Source: Flavobacteria bacterium MS024-3C (lineage in GTDB: Bacteria > Bacteroidota > Bacteroidia > Flavobacteriales > Flavobacteriaceae). Taken from it: DNA of 64,000 nt. Below, piece after piece: positions 10,364 to 19,034 of this stretch (positions within the stretch are counted from its first letter, which is position 1; every line of letters starts with the position of its first letter). The position numbers and the translations under genes are program-made. A model generated the notes under the pieces. That model did no database searches, had not been told where the DNA came from, and saw nothing but the letters and a program-made list of their open reading frames with translations. Location of the stretch: NCBI GenBank assembly GCA_000173115.1, contig ABVW01000004.1:31968-95967 (forward strand), given 5' to 3'.

Positions 10364-11548
10364 TTAGGCTTCTAGGTTGTTTTCAATCACTAGGGCAGAG
10401 GCGCCGCCGCCGCCATTGCAAATGGCTGCTGCGCCATAGCGCACTTTCTCTTGGGCGAGTACGTGGAGTAGGGTTACTACTATTCTGGCACCTGAGCATC
10501 CTAGAGGGTGGCCAAGAGAAACGGCGCCTCCGTGAATATTTACTTTGTTGTCTGGAATGTTTAATAATTTCATATTGGCCAATCCAACCACTGAAAAGGC
10601 TTCATTAAATTCAAAGAAATCTATTTCGGATTGCTGCATTCCAGCTTTTGAAAGGGCCTTAGGAAGCGCTTTAGCGGGAGCGATGGTGAACCATTCTGGC
10701 TCCAAAGCAGCGTCTGCATATCCTTTAATGGTAGCCAAAGGCCTAATTCCAAGTGATTTGGCTTTATCTGCACTCATTAGGACCAATGCAGCAGCGCCGT
10801 CGTTAATGGTAGAGGCATTGGCTGCAGTCACTGTACCATCTTTTGTGAAAGCAGGTCTAAGGGCAGGTATTTTATCTAAGAATACATTGCTGTATTCTTC
10901 ATCTGTATCAAAAATAATGGGGTCTCCTTTGCGTTGGGGTATGGATACGGGTATAATTTCATTAGAAAATTTTCCAGCATCCCAGGCGGCCTTAGCGCGT
11001 TGGTAGGACTGAATGGCAAACTGGTCTTGGTCTTCTCTTGAACACTCATAAGTGAGGGCACATTGGTCTGCAAAAACCCCCATAGCTATTTGTTGGTATG
11101 CGTCTACTAAACCGTCTTTCTGCATACTGTCTTCAAGGGTAGTAGGGCCAAATTTTTGTCCATTTCTCATGGAAACTAAATGGGGCGCCATACTCATGTT
11201 TTCCATACCACCGGCCACAACAACCTCTTGGTCTCCGAGTGCAATAGATTGCGCAGCTTGCATGATGGTTTTCATTCCAGAAGCACAAACCTTGTTTACC
11301 GTGGTACAAGGAACGGTATTTGGAATCCCTGCTTTTATTGCCGCCTGTCTTGCAGGTGCTTGTCCTGTTCCAGCTTGCAACACATGGCCCATAATAACTT
11401 CTCCTACCTCGGAAGGGTCTAATTGAATTCGCTCCAAAGCGCCTTTTATAGCAATGGCGCCTAGTTCTGGTGCGGCTATATGAGACAAAGCGCCCATAAA
11501 GCGTCCAATAGGGGTTCTTACTGCGGAAACAATGACTACTTCTTTCAT
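10364..11548 (-). CDS. Acetyl-CoA C-acetyltransferase (thiolase)
   Basis: A 394-residue cytoplasmic thiolase that condenses two acetyl-CoA or cleaves acetoacetyl-CoA. The acylated cysteine lies in NKVCASGMKTIM (about residue 88). The C-terminal catalytic motifs are GGAVSLGHPLGCSGAR and ICNGGGGASALV. Length and motifs match AtoB/ThlA-type biosynthetic or degradative thiolases. The NlpC/P60-like gene follows after 2 bp. Which pathway it serves cannot be told from the neighbours. Confidence 0.95.
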   Translation of the reverse strand: MKEVVIVSAVRTPIGRFMGALSHIAAPELGAIAIKGALERIQLDPSEVGEVIMGHVLQAGTGQAPARQAAIKAGIPNTVPCTTVNKVCASGMKTIMQAAQSIALGDQEVVVAGGMENMSMAPHLVSMRNGQKFGPTTLEDSMQKDGLVDAYQQIAMGVFADQCALTYECSREDQDQFAIQSYQRAKAAWDAGKFSNEIIPVSIPQRKGDPIIFDTDEEYSNVFLDKIPALRPAFTKDGTVTAANASTINDGAAALVLMSADKAKSLGIRPLATIKGYADAALEPEWFTIAPAKALPKALSKAGMQQSEIDFFEFNEAFSVVGLANMKLLNIPDNKVNIHGGAVSLGHPLGCSGARIVVTLLHVLAQEKVRYGAAAICNGGGGASALVIENNLEA

Positions 11549-11669
11549 AGAATAGGCTTAAAAATAGATTCCATCAAAAATACTAAAATTAGTGGCAAAG
11601 CCGCCTGCTGAAAAACTAAAATAACGCCGGTATGGGTTTATTTTTCTATTTTTGATTCAAACTTAATTC

Positions 11670-13715
11670 ATGGCTAAAGGTCTAGATACCCTCTATAAAA
11701 ACCAATCCCTACTATATAAATACCTGCTCTATGTATTGGCAGTGGGCTTGGTCGTGTATTTTTTTCCTAAAGGCGGAAAGTTTAAGTACGAATTTCAAAA
11801 AGGAAAGCCTTGGCAACATGAAACTTTGTACGCCCCATTTGATTTTAGTGTAAAAAAGACCTCTGAGGAATTGTCAGCGGAAAAAGCAGCTATTCAGCGC
11901 GAGCACATTCCTTACTTTTCTTTGAATGATTCAATGCTGTTACAGTCAAAGGAAGACTTGACCTTTGCACTAGTGGATTTAAAAAAAAGCAACCCAACAC
12001 TCAAAGATACCGCACAAATTAAGCGGGTATTGTTTAGGGTATTAGACAGTGTATACGCTCGAGGTTTACTCGCTAGAAATGCCACGGAGAATTTAGGTGA
12101 GCGCATATATCTATTAAAAGAAAATACCGCTAGCTTAAGGCCTGTGAATTCCTTTATGGTTATTCCTAAATTGCTTCCATTCATTCAATCTAAAATACAA
12201 ACCCCACTTTTTCAGTCTCAAGCCACTTTTGCAGAGGCATTGTTATTAGATGTGGTTGTTCCTAATGTGGTGTTTAATAAAGACTTTACAGAGAAATCGC
12301 TTTCAGAGGCTTTAGGTAATGTATCGCTCACTAGGGGTTTTGTAGACAAAGGCAAGCTCATTATAGCGAAGGGAGCTGTTGTAGAACAAGAAAATTACAA
12401 GGTACTGCTTTCCCTTAAATCAGAGTATGAATCTGTTTTATGGTCAGACGCCAATTACTATATTATCCTGTTTGGCTACACCCTTTTGGTCGCATTAGTA
12501 ATGGTTATGTTGTTTTTGTTTTTAGCCAAATATAGGCCGCACATTTATAGAGACAATACCCAGCTCACTTTTATATTAGCCAATGTTGTCCTCATGGTAC
12601 TGCTAACCACCCTGGTGGTGCAATACAATGAAACTTATGTGTATGTAGTGCCGCTGTGTATTTTACCCCTCATATTAAAGACATTTTTTGACGCCCGTTT
12701 AGGGCTCTTTGCGCATGTACTTACGGTCCTTATACTAGGATTTGTGGTGCCCAATAGTTTTGAGTTTGTTTTTTTACAAACCATTGCCGGAATTGTAACC
12801 ATTTTATCTGTAACAGAGTTGTATAAGCGGGCCAACCTATTTATATCTGTTGGACAAATTACTGTAGTGTATATGTTGGGTTACTTTTCTTTCCACATTA
12901 TACAAGAAGGCACCATAGACAATTTACAGTGGTTGGTTTTTGGTCTTTTTGCTTTAAACGGCATGATCACACTCTTTGCCCAACCCCTCATCTATATTTA
13001 CGAAAAACTCTTTGGTTTGGTCTCTGAAGTGTCGCTATTAGAACTTTCAGACACCAATTCAAAGCTTTTAAAGGAACTCTCCAATAAGGCCCCAGGCACC
13101 TTTCACCACTCCTTACAAGTAGCTAATCTAGCAGAAGCAGCAGCCAACGAAATAGGGGCCAATGCTATGCTTGTAAGGGTAGGGGCATTATACCACGACA
13201 TAGGTAAAATGAACCACCCTACTTATTTTTCTGAAAATCAGATTACTTCTGTAAATCCGCACCACGAACTAGATCCTTTAGACAGCGCTAAAATTATTTT
13301 AGACCATGTTACAGATGGAATTGAAATAGCAAAAAAATACAATTTACCAGACCGATTGATAGATTTTATTAGGGTCCACCATGGAACCACTCAGGTTTAT
13401 TATTTTTATAAGAAAGCTCAAGAGACCCAACCAGATATAGATATGGCATTATTTACCTATCCAGGCCCCCTTCCTTTTTCAAAGGAGACGGCTATTCTCA
13501 TGATGGCAGACGCTGTAGAAGCCGCATCTAAAAGTCTTAAAAACCCTACTTATTTGGAAATAGATGCCTTTGTAGAGAAGATTATTACAGGCCAAATGCA
13601 GGCCAATCAGTACGTAAATGCCAATATTACCTTTAAAGATATTGAATTAATTAAAAAGGTCTTGAAAGGCAAACTAACTAATATCTACCACCTTAGGGTA
13701 GCATATCCAGAATAA
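11670..13715 (+). CDS. pgpH: 7TM receptor with HD hydrolase domain (PgpH-like, c-di-AMP phosphodiesterase family)
   Basis: 681 residues: one N-terminal membrane segment (about 19-35), an extracytoplasmic HDED-like sensor region, a cluster of seven hydrophobic helices (about 265-450), and a cytoplasmic HD domain. The HD residues are visible in FHHSLQVANLAEAAANEIG and LYHDIGKM, followed by NPHHELDP and VHHGT. This is the 7TMR-HDED architecture of PgpH, which hydrolyses c-di-AMP. The gene stands alone, divergent from the thiolase operon, with the tRNA cluster behind it. Confidence 0.9.
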   Translation: MAKGLDTLYKNQSLLYKYLLYVLAVGLVVYFFPKGGKFKYEFQKGKPWQHETLYAPFDFSVKKTSEELSAEKAAIQREHIPYFSLNDSMLLQSKEDLTFALVDLKKSNPTLKDTAQIKRVLFRVLDSVYARGLLARNATENLGERIYLLKENTASLRPVNSFMVIPKLLPFIQSKIQTPLFQSQATFAEALLLDVVVPNVVFNKDFTEKSLSEALGNVSLTRGFVDKGKLIIAKGAVVEQENYKVLLSLKSEYESVLWSDANYYIILFGYTLLVALVMVMLFLFLAKYRPHIYRDNTQLTFILANVVLMVLLTTLVVQYNETYVYVVPLCILPLILKTFFDARLGLFAHVLTVLILGFVVPNSFEFVFLQTIAGIVTILSVTELYKRANLFISVGQITVVYMLGYFSFHIIQEGTIDNLQWLVFGLFALNGMITLFAQPLIYIYEKLFGLVSEVSLLELSDTNSKLLKELSNKAPGTFHHSLQVANLAEAAANEIGANAMLVRVGALYHDIGKMNHPTYFSENQITSVNPHHELDPLDSAKIILDHVTDGIEIAKKYNLPDRLIDFIRVHHGTTQVYYFYKKAQETQPDIDMALFTYPGPLPFSKETAILMMADAVEAASKSLKNPTYLEIDAFVEKIITGQMQANQYVNANITFKDIELIKKVLKGKLTNIYHLRVAYPE

Positions 13716-13759
13716 TTTCAGATCAATGAAAAATAAAGCTAAAAAAAGCTTTAAAAATG

Positions 13760-13790
13760 TTGTTATATTATATTCTAAAAAGTACATTTG
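13760..13790 (+). promoter_or_regulatory. Promoter of the tRNA-Ser-Pro-Arg cluster
   Basis: TTG at 13760-13762, 20 bp, then TACATTTG at 13783-13790. This is a near-perfect Bacteroidota housekeeping promoter (TTG-N20-TAnnTTTG), placed about 37 bp upstream of tRNA-Ser. It gives the reference spacing for the weaker island promoters. Confidence 0.85.
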
Positions 13791-13827
13791 CAACCGCGTT
13801 TTTAAGGCGTGAAACACTTTTGTGTTA

Positions 13828-13911
13828 GGAGAGGTGCCAGAGTGGTAATGGAGCAGATTGCTAATCTGTCGACGGGTAACTGTCGCCAGGGTTCGAATCC
13901 CTGTCTCTCCG
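13828..13911 (+). tRNA. tRNA-Ser (anticodon GCU)
   Basis: 84 nt with a long variable arm. The acceptor stem GGAGAGG pairs with TCTCTCC, the T arm is CAGGG-TTCGAAT-CCCTG, and the anticodon loop is TTGCTAA with anticodon GCT. CCA is not encoded. It is the first tRNA of a three-gene cluster. Confidence 0.95.
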
Positions 13912-13948
13912 CTCTTTATTGAAAAATTGATACCTTATTACAAGGTCT

Positions 13949-14023
13949 CGGGGTGTAGCGTAGCCCGGTTATCGCGCCGCGTTTGGGACGCGGAGGTCGC
14001 AGGTTCGAATCCTGCCACCCCGA
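13949..14023 (+). tRNA. tRNA-Pro (anticodon UGG)
   Basis: 75 nt. The acceptor stem CGGGGTG pairs with CACCCCG, the anticodon arm is CCGCG-TTTGGGA-CGCGG (anticodon TGG), and the T arm is GCAGG-TTCGAAT-CCTGC. CCA is not encoded. Confidence 0.95.
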
Positions 14024-14076
14024 CATTAATAAACAGAGATATTCCCAAAATCTCAAAACTTTTTCCTTCGGGAAAT

Positions 14077-14151
<75 letters not shown>

Positions 14152-14155
14152 TTAA

Positions 14156-14182
14156 ACAAAGCCCTCCAATGGAGGGCTTTGT
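14156..14182 (+). terminator. Hairpin directly after tRNA-Arg
   Basis: A perfect 12-bp stem (ACAAAGCCCTCC / GGAGGGCTTTGT) with an AAT loop starts 6 bp after the tRNA. The T tract after it is weak. It belongs to the island side of the junction and may replace the original tRNA terminator now located beyond the right repeat. Confidence 0.7.
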
Positions 14183-14543
14183 TATTGGTATCACTCAGTT
14201 AATTAAGGATTGAATCATCCTCTTTCCATAGTCAAACAAAACCTCATCTTTTTACTACTATTTTAGATTGATTTAAGTTGATTAATCAAAAAAGCCTATT
14301 TACTTGGCAGTTTAACTTTATCAGAAAGAACCCTGTTCTATCATCCTATCTTAGCTTCTTTAAGGGTGTTGTAATGACTCTTATTGTTCTTTGCCTCTTA
14401 GGTAAGCTGTAACATTTGTAACCTTCTTAGGTGTAAGATTTGTAAGAGAGGTATACTGTGTTTGATAAATACTCTCATTACATTGAGAATATATGCTTAT
14501 TTCTCAATTAGTTGTATTTTGGTTAAACCAAATCGCACTAATA
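14183..14543. other. Gene-free left end of the island with direct repeats
   Basis: No convincing gene is present. Two 12-bp direct repeats of the form TAAsATTTGTAA occur at 14410-14421 and 14434-14445 (24 bp apart), possible arm-type sites or part of a promoter. At 14393-14408 a minus-strand stretch encodes Tyr-Leu-Arg-Gly in a context resembling the integrase tails (shared CCTCTTAGGTA), so it may be a very degraded tail. A plain inverted repeat TCTCA/TGAGA lies near 14473-14488. None of these can be assigned with confidence. Confidence 0.35.
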
Positions 14544-16853
14544 ATGAAAAAGATATTCTTCCTACTAAGCATCTTTGCTATTGTTTTATCCTGTTCATCA
14601 GATGAAACTTCAACACCAGTTACCCCACCACCTGCACCAATAGCTAAATATACTATTACATTATCTGCAGGAGAGGGAGGAACTGTATCAACAACAGGTG
14701 GTGAATATGAGGCAGGACAAACAGTTAGTGTAACAGCTACACCGCAAGGAGAGTATGTATTTACAAGTTGGTCTGATGGAAATACCAACGCTACAAGAAC
14801 AATAACCATTAGCTCAAACTCAACTTTAACAGCCAACTTTGAGAAAAGGAAATATCCTTTAACTATAAACTTTGATGGAGAGGGTGAGGTAATTGAAGAA
14901 ATAGTAAACTCAGGAAGGACTACTGAATACGATTCTGGTACGACTGTGAAGCTGACTGCCCAAGCAGCAGCTGAATGGGTATTTGTAGGATGGACAGGTG
15001 ATATAGAATCTACAGAAGAATCTGTTCAGATAGTGATAGGAGAGCCTAAAGAGGTTACAGCCACCTTTGAGAAGAAGAAATATCCTCTAACTGTAAACAT
15101 AGAAGGAGAGGGTGAAGTTATAGAAGAAATAATAGAGGCAGGAAGAACTACCGACTATGATTCAGGGACAACTGTAAAACTAACTGCCGAGCCAGAAGGT
15201 GAATGGTTATTCACAGGATGGAGTGGAGACATAGGAGACATAGACCCAACAGAGAATCCGATACAACTAACCATAATAGAGTCTAAAACTGTTTCTGCTA
15301 CTTTTGAGAAGAAGAAATACCCTCTAACTGTAAACATAGAAGGCGAAGGTGAGGTATTAGAAGAGATTGTAAATTCAGGAAGGTCTACAGACTATGATTC
15401 AGGTACTACTGTTAAACTCACAGCTATACCTGCTGAGGGATGGAGTGTTTTTAAAAAATGGTCAGGATCTGTTAACTCAACTGAAACTTCTATTGAAATT
15501 AATATTAGTGAACCAACGACTATTAATGCGGTTTTTGAAGAGTCTAATTTTATTGTAACGAAGAATAGAACCAGAATTGAAGTTGAAGGAGTGGTTTTAG
15601 AGGATATAAGAGCAACATTTTCTGATGTTAGTGGTTCATTTTATTATACACATAACGGGAACGAGTATTTTTTTAATTCAGGTAATAGATGGATTTCGGG
15701 GGAATTATGGAATACCTCACTAGATCCTCAATCTCTTCCAAAAATCCCTCATTTGATTTTGAAAAAATTTGACAATAAATGGCTTTTAGATCAAGTTCAT
15801 AGAGTTTCTGCTACTAGATTAGTAAGAAATCCTGTAAAATATGGGAATCAATTAATTATTGCTGATGCTGGAGAGATAGGAAACAATGCTGATTTGTGGT
15901 TAGGAGATGCTTGGATTGGTGAACTAGTCCCTGATAATATTGAATGGAGAAAAATAAATCCAGATGGAGAAAAAACATTTTGGCACGGAGTAACTGCTGG
16001 GGACATTAATGGTGACGGCTTAACAGATATAGGAGGAGTTCCTGCACCTGATTATCGTTTATATGTTCAAAATCAAGATGGCACATTTAGTAATCAGCGA
16101 AATATTTGGTCATATTCAGATTCTAACGACAACCCATTTACAATAGCTTTTATAGATGTTGATGGTGATGGAAGAGATGAAATAATAACTGCAGATTATG
16201 GAGAACAAAATCAAAATCAATTAAATAATGTTCAGACTTACAAGTATAATGACAAGAACGAAAGATTTGAAAGAATTTTTGTTTCTAACGAGCCAGAAGC
16301 ATTTTATTCACTGTCAGAATGTCCCCGCGGTTTAGGTGGAACATCAATTAAAGCAAGTGATTTTAATAATGATGGAAATGTTGATATTTCAGTAGCAAGA
16401 GAGGACAGTTGTGGTAGTGCATTTGAAGTTTGGTTGGGTGATGGTAATGGAGAATTTAAACCTCACTGGTCAAAATTTTTTAGGGGAACAGATCTACAGA
16501 ATTGGAGAGAATTTAAGTTAATGGATGTAAACAATGATAACAATATGGATATTGTATTACGCCCTGATGGATATGGATCTCTATTTAGAATTTCCCCCGT
16601 TCAATACGATCCAGTGGCTTCAGGTGGGGTCAAATTAAATAATAGTATTTGGATCAATGACGGACAAGGTAATTTTTCAGCATATGAAAATAAAGAACTT
16701 GAAATAAAGGATGTTTTTGTAGATTTTTTAGAACCATTTATGAAAGACGGAATTCTTCATTTTATTGGTACTACTACACTCCCTGATGACGCTCATTATG
16801 GTGAAGATGCAATCACTTTGAGCATTTATGATATAAAAGTAAGAATAGAATAA
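14544..16853 (+). CDS. Surface lipoprotein with four InlB-like repeats and FG-GAP/VCBS-type calcium motifs (module 1)
   Basis: I chose the ATG at 14544 (769 aa) because it begins a lipoprotein signal peptide, MKKIFFLLSIFAIVLSC; an in-frame ATG at 14493 would bury it. After a Pro/Thr-rich spacer come four bacterial InlB-type beta repeats of about 70 residues (pattern KYPLTVN...GEGEV...YDSGTTVKLTA...W.GD...ATFEKK). The C-terminal half holds FG-GAP/VCBS-like blocks with Asp-rich loops (DINGDGLTD, DVDGDGRDE, DFNNDGNVD, DVNNDNNMD) that usually bind calcium. It is probably exposed on the outer membrane, possibly in adhesion. Its stop codon directly abuts the stop of tail R1. A related N-terminal module occurs at 61241. 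Confidence 0.85.
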   Translation: MKKIFFLLSIFAIVLSCSSDETSTPVTPPPAPIAKYTITLSAGEGGTVSTTGGEYEAGQTVSVTATPQGEYVFTSWSDGNTNATRTITISSNSTLTANFEKRKYPLTINFDGEGEVIEEIVNSGRTTEYDSGTTVKLTAQAAAEWVFVGWTGDIESTEESVQIVIGEPKEVTATFEKKKYPLTVNIEGEGEVIEEIIEAGRTTDYDSGTTVKLTAEPEGEWLFTGWSGDIGDIDPTENPIQLTIIESKTVSATFEKKKYPLTVNIEGEGEVLEEIVNSGRSTDYDSGTTVKLTAIPAEGWSVFKKWSGSVNSTETSIEINISEPTTINAVFEESNFIVTKNRTRIEVEGVVLEDIRATFSDVSGSFYYTHNGNEYFFNSGNRWISGELWNTSLDPQSLPKIPHLILKKFDNKWLLDQVHRVSATRLVRNPVKYGNQLIIADAGEIGNNADLWLGDAWIGELVPDNIEWRKINPDGEKTFWHGVTAGDINGDGLTDIGGVPAPDYRLYVQNQDGTFSNQRNIWSYSDSNDNPFTIAFIDVDGDGRDEIITADYGEQNQNQLNNVQTYKYNDKNERFERIFVSNEPEAFYSLSECPRGLGGTSIKASDFNNDGNVDISVAREDSCGSAFEVWLGDGNGEFKPHWSKFFRGTDLQNWREFKLMDVNNDNNMDIVLRPDGYGSLFRISPVQYDPVASGGVKLNNSIWINDGQGNFSAYENKELEIKDVFVDFLEPFMKDGILHFIGTTTLPDDAHYGEDAITLSIYDIKVRIE

Positions 16854-16910
16854 TTAAATAACAGGCATATCTTCTTCCTCCAACTCACTTACTTCAAGTC
16901 CTCTTAGATA
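16854..16910 (-). pseudogene. Integrase 3'-end remnant R1
   Basis: The minus strand reads YLRGLEVSELEEEDMPVI then stop, against YLRGLEVSELEESDMPMI in the intact integrase; the remnant therefore starts exactly at the nucleophilic tyrosine. There is no base between the stop of the module-1 gene and the stop of this remnant. Codon choices group it with R2 rather than with the intact gene. Confidence 0.9.
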
Positions 16911-16984
16911 AATACTTTCAATACATTGCGACTATTAATTGTTATTTAAAATTGTTATTTTTAAAAAAATTTTAAATAATTAAT

Positions 16985-17278
16985 ATGTGGAGTATAATAA
17001 GTATTGAGTTCTATGTTATTTCAGCCATAGTCTTTGGATTACTTGGTAGGTATATAGCTAAGCAAAATAATAGGAGTGGAGCTGAAGGATTTTGGTTAGG
17101 TTTATTGTTCTCTGCTCTTAGTTTAATTATAGTTGCTTTATTACCCAATAAGGAAGAGTCTGTTGTCTACTCAAGAGATAAAGAAGATAAAGAAGATAAA
17201 GTTATTTGGATTTCAACATTTGTAATTATACTAATACTGTTTTTCTATAGTGGTTTTGTTAGAGAAGATTTCAAATAA
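16985..17278 (+). CDS. Small membrane protein, paralog of its neighbour (module 2)
   Basis: 97 residues with two N-terminal hydrophobic segments (about 8-25 and 38-54), a charged Lys/Asp/Glu-rich loop (about 55-73) and a third hydrophobic segment near the C-terminus. The core GRYIAKQNNRSGAEGFWLG...IVALLPNK is repeated in the next gene. It lies directly after tail R1 with an A+T-rich leader of about 70 bp. I do not recognise a named family. The pattern Gly-Arg-x-Ile-Ala-Lys...Asn-Arg-Ser...Gly-Phe-Trp resembles widespread small membrane proteins of unknown role. Confidence 0.7.
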   Translation: MWSIISIEFYVISAIVFGLLGRYIAKQNNRSGAEGFWLGLLFSALSLIIVALLPNKEESVVYSRDKEDKEDKVIWISTFVIILILFFYSGFVREDFK

Positions 17279-17286
17279 ATTTAATT

Positions 17287-17550
17287 ATGGAATATATCTT
17301 AGTTTCAATATTTCTTGGATTCATTACAGGTGCTATAGGAAGATACATAGCTAAAGAGAAGAATAGAAGCCCTTTAGAGGGCTTTTGGTTTGGTTTTCTA
17401 TTGAGTTTATTTGGAGTGTTGATAGTTGCTCTATTACCAAATAAGAAAATTAATTCCACTACAGATAAACTTGATGTGAAACCTAACTATGAAAATCTAA
17501 TACCAAAACTTGATATACTTTTTGTTGTAATGGTATTGCTATTTATTTAA
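17287..17550 (+). CDS. Small membrane protein, second tandem paralog (module 2)
   Basis: 87 residues with two hydrophobic segments at the N-terminus, then a polar stretch and a hydrophobic C-terminus (LFVVMVLLFI). It shares GRYIAKEKNRSPLEGFWFG and IVALLPNK with the preceding protein, so the two arose by tandem duplication. The 8-bp gap indicates one transcript. Function unknown; the fact that a pair is kept suggests either a hetero-oligomer or two variants of the same activity. Confidence 0.7.
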   Translation: MEYILVSIFLGFITGAIGRYIAKEKNRSPLEGFWFGFLLSLFGVLIVALLPNKKINSTTDKLDVKPNYENLIPKLDILFVVMVLLFI

Positions 17551-17716
17551 AGTTCTTAGGAGTGCTGTAGTAGTTATTATAATTTTAATTCTATTGAGTG
17601 ATATTGTAATTTCTTTGATTTCATAGAACTCTATAACTAAACTTTACAAACATTCATTTCACATTAAACTCTCAAACACTTCCTTAATTAGATTATTGAC
17701 CTCATCAATTTTCTCA
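17551..17716. other. Module-2 downstream region with a possible coding remnant
   Basis: No complete gene is visible. On the minus strand, 17659-17718 can be read as a short charged tail (NEKIDEVNNLIKEVFESLM then stop) without an obvious start codon. It lies just downstream of the stop of tail R2 in the direction of integrase transcription, so it could be the end of a lost gene once next to that integrase. This is weak evidence. Confidence 0.25.
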
Positions 17717-17826
17717 TTAAATAACTGGCATATCTTCTTCCTCCAACTCACTAACCTCAAGTCCTCTTAGGTAGGTTAAGCTAACAGCTAAAGAACTATG
17801 ACCCATAGCCCTCTGTAGTTTACTAA
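17717..17826 (-). pseudogene. Integrase 3'-end remnant R2
   Basis: The minus strand encodes SKLQRAMGHSSLAVSLTYLRG followed by LEVSELEEEDMPVI and stop, homologous to residues 320-354 of the intact integrase and including its catalytic His328 and Tyr337. The reading frame is open throughout but has no start. It belongs to the same sequence lineage as R1 (EEEDMPVI ending). The homology ends 76 bp before the module-3 start codon, and the following sequence is shared with the R5/module-6 junction. Confidence 0.93.
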
Positions 17827-17843
17827 TAAAATTGATAATAATC

Positions 17844-17874
17844 TTGTATTGCAATTATATGTTTAATATATTTA
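17844..17874 (+). promoter_or_regulatory. Putative promoter of module 3
   Basis: TTG at 17844-17846, 20 bp, TATATTTA at 17867-17874, about 28 bp before the start codon. The spacing equals that of the tRNA promoter. The same block, with the same spacing, precedes module 6. Confidence 0.65.
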
Positions 17875-17902
17875 ATCATTAATCAATTAAAATAAACTCA
17901 AA

Positions 17903-18733
17903 ATGAAAAAATTATTATTGTCATTGACTATATTATTTACAGTATCTGCTTGTACAAACGGAAAGCATGCAGAATATGAAAAAAACACTGAAAAAGCTAA
18001 AGCTTTTTTTAAGCTTCATGAATCAGAACAAGCAGAGGAAATGTTTGAATATTTACATGAGGACATTCAATGGCATATGCCTGTATATGGCATGGGAATG
18101 GGAGGAAAAGAAGATTTGAAAGCAGCTATACTTGGCTATCAGGCAGAGTTTGAAAATATGAAATTTACCGCAGATTATTGGTTGCCTGGTGTAGATTCAG
18201 AAACAGGTACTCCTGATGGAAGTACTCGTGTATATGGAACATGGAATTCTATTCATTCTTTATCTGGAAAAGAAACAACTTTAACAAGCTATCATTCTTT
18301 TGAATTTAAAGATGGGAAAATTATTAATGGTGGTGATTGGTTTGACGCTTCGGGAATGATGAATTCAGTTGCTCCAGTTGGATTATCCAAAGATAATTTA
18401 ATAGGCTTTCATAAGCTAAATGTTACTCTTAACAATGGCTACACAATGCAAGATTTTGAAAACTATTTCACCAAGACTCTGATTCCAGCCTATAACTCAG
18501 CATTTATGGGGGCTAAAGTTCACCTAATAAAAGGAATAAAAGGAAAAGATGTAAATTCATTAGGTATGCTTTGGATTTTTGAATCTTCAGAATTCGTTTC
18601 TAAGTTCTGGAATTCAAATGGCACATCTACTGATTTAAATAATTCTATAAATGAAGGATTAAATGATATTAATGCTGGTTTAAGTGTAATAGGAAGTTGG
18701 ACATCTGAATTTACTGATTGGACTGTTCAGTAA
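17903..18733 (+). CDS. Lipoprotein with NTF2/SnoaL-like domain (module 3)
   Basis: 276 residues starting with a lipoprotein signal (MKKLLLSLTILFTVSAC). Residues of about 28-150 look like a SnoaL/NTF2-like alpha+beta domain (AKAFFKLHESEQAEEMFEYLHEDIQWH..., then a TSYHSFEFKDGKI strand region), a fold used for small-molecule binding or isomerisation. The C-terminal half (about 165-276) is a second region I do not recognise. It sits between tails R2 and R3 with its own promoter and a terminator, that is, as a self-contained unit. The function is unknown; envelope localisation is likely. Confidence 0.75.
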   Translation: MKKLLLSLTILFTVSACTNGKHAEYEKNTEKAKAFFKLHESEQAEEMFEYLHEDIQWHMPVYGMGMGGKEDLKAAILGYQAEFENMKFTADYWLPGVDSETGTPDGSTRVYGTWNSIHSLSGKETTLTSYHSFEFKDGKIINGGDWFDASGMMNSVAPVGLSKDNLIGFHKLNVTLNNGYTMQDFENYFTKTLIPAYNSAFMGAKVHLIKGIKGKDVNSLGMLWIFESSEFVSKFWNSNGTSTDLNNSINEGLNDINAGLSVIGSWTSEFTDWTVQ

Positions 18734-18853
18734 AAATAATTGCAAAAGTTCATTTAAATATTCTAAAGTATTTTTTAAACAGTACCTCGATAAATTTTGA
18801 ATACAAAAATCTAAGTTAACTTATTAAGGGTTTAGTAAAAAAATTAAATTGTT

Positions 18854-18878
18854 AAGCCTCCTTATGGGGGCTTTTTTC
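18854..18878 (+). terminator. Terminator of module 3
   Basis: Hairpin AAGCCTCC / GGGGGCTT followed by a T6 run, placed 120 bp after the module-3 stop and immediately before tail R3. Confidence 0.85.
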
Positions 18879-18880
18879 TT

Positions 18881-18982
18881 CTATACCATAGGCATATCAC
18901 TTTCCTCTAACTCACTTACTTCTAAGCCTCTTAAATAGGTAAGACTGACAGCTAAAGATGAATGTCCCATAGCCTTTTGTAG
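18881..18982 (-). pseudogene. Integrase 3'-end remnant R3
   Basis: The minus strand encodes LQKAMGHSSLAVSLTYLRG followed by LEVSELEESDMPMV and stop, homologous to residues 322-354 of the intact integrase, including His328 and Tyr337. Its sequence is closer to the intact gene and R5 (EESDMP) than to R1 and R2. A stop codon replaces the upstream part of the frame, so it is not functional. Confidence 0.93.
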
Positions 18983-18999
18983 TTAGCCTTATTTAAAAG

Positions 19000-19030
19000 T
19001 TGTTATATTGTATGTTAATATGTAATTTAA
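19000..19030 (+). promoter_or_regulatory. Putative promoter of module 4
   Basis: TTG at 19000-19002, 20 bp, TAATTTAA at 19023-19030, right after tail R3. The spacing is the same as in the module-3 and module-6 promoters. The start codon of the first small frame is only 5 bp downstream of the -7 element, so translation might begin instead at the 47-residue frame. Confidence 0.45.
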
Positions 19031-19034
19031 ACAA

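Noticed and set aside
10285..11426. Long frames on the plus strand opposite the thiolase
   Set aside because: They are shadows of a clear thiolase with all catalytic motifs and have no recognisable protein pattern.
14493..14543. Upstream ATG as start of the module-1 lipoprotein
   Set aside because: It would add 17 residues before a well-formed lipoprotein signal peptide; the internal ATG at 14544 is preferred.
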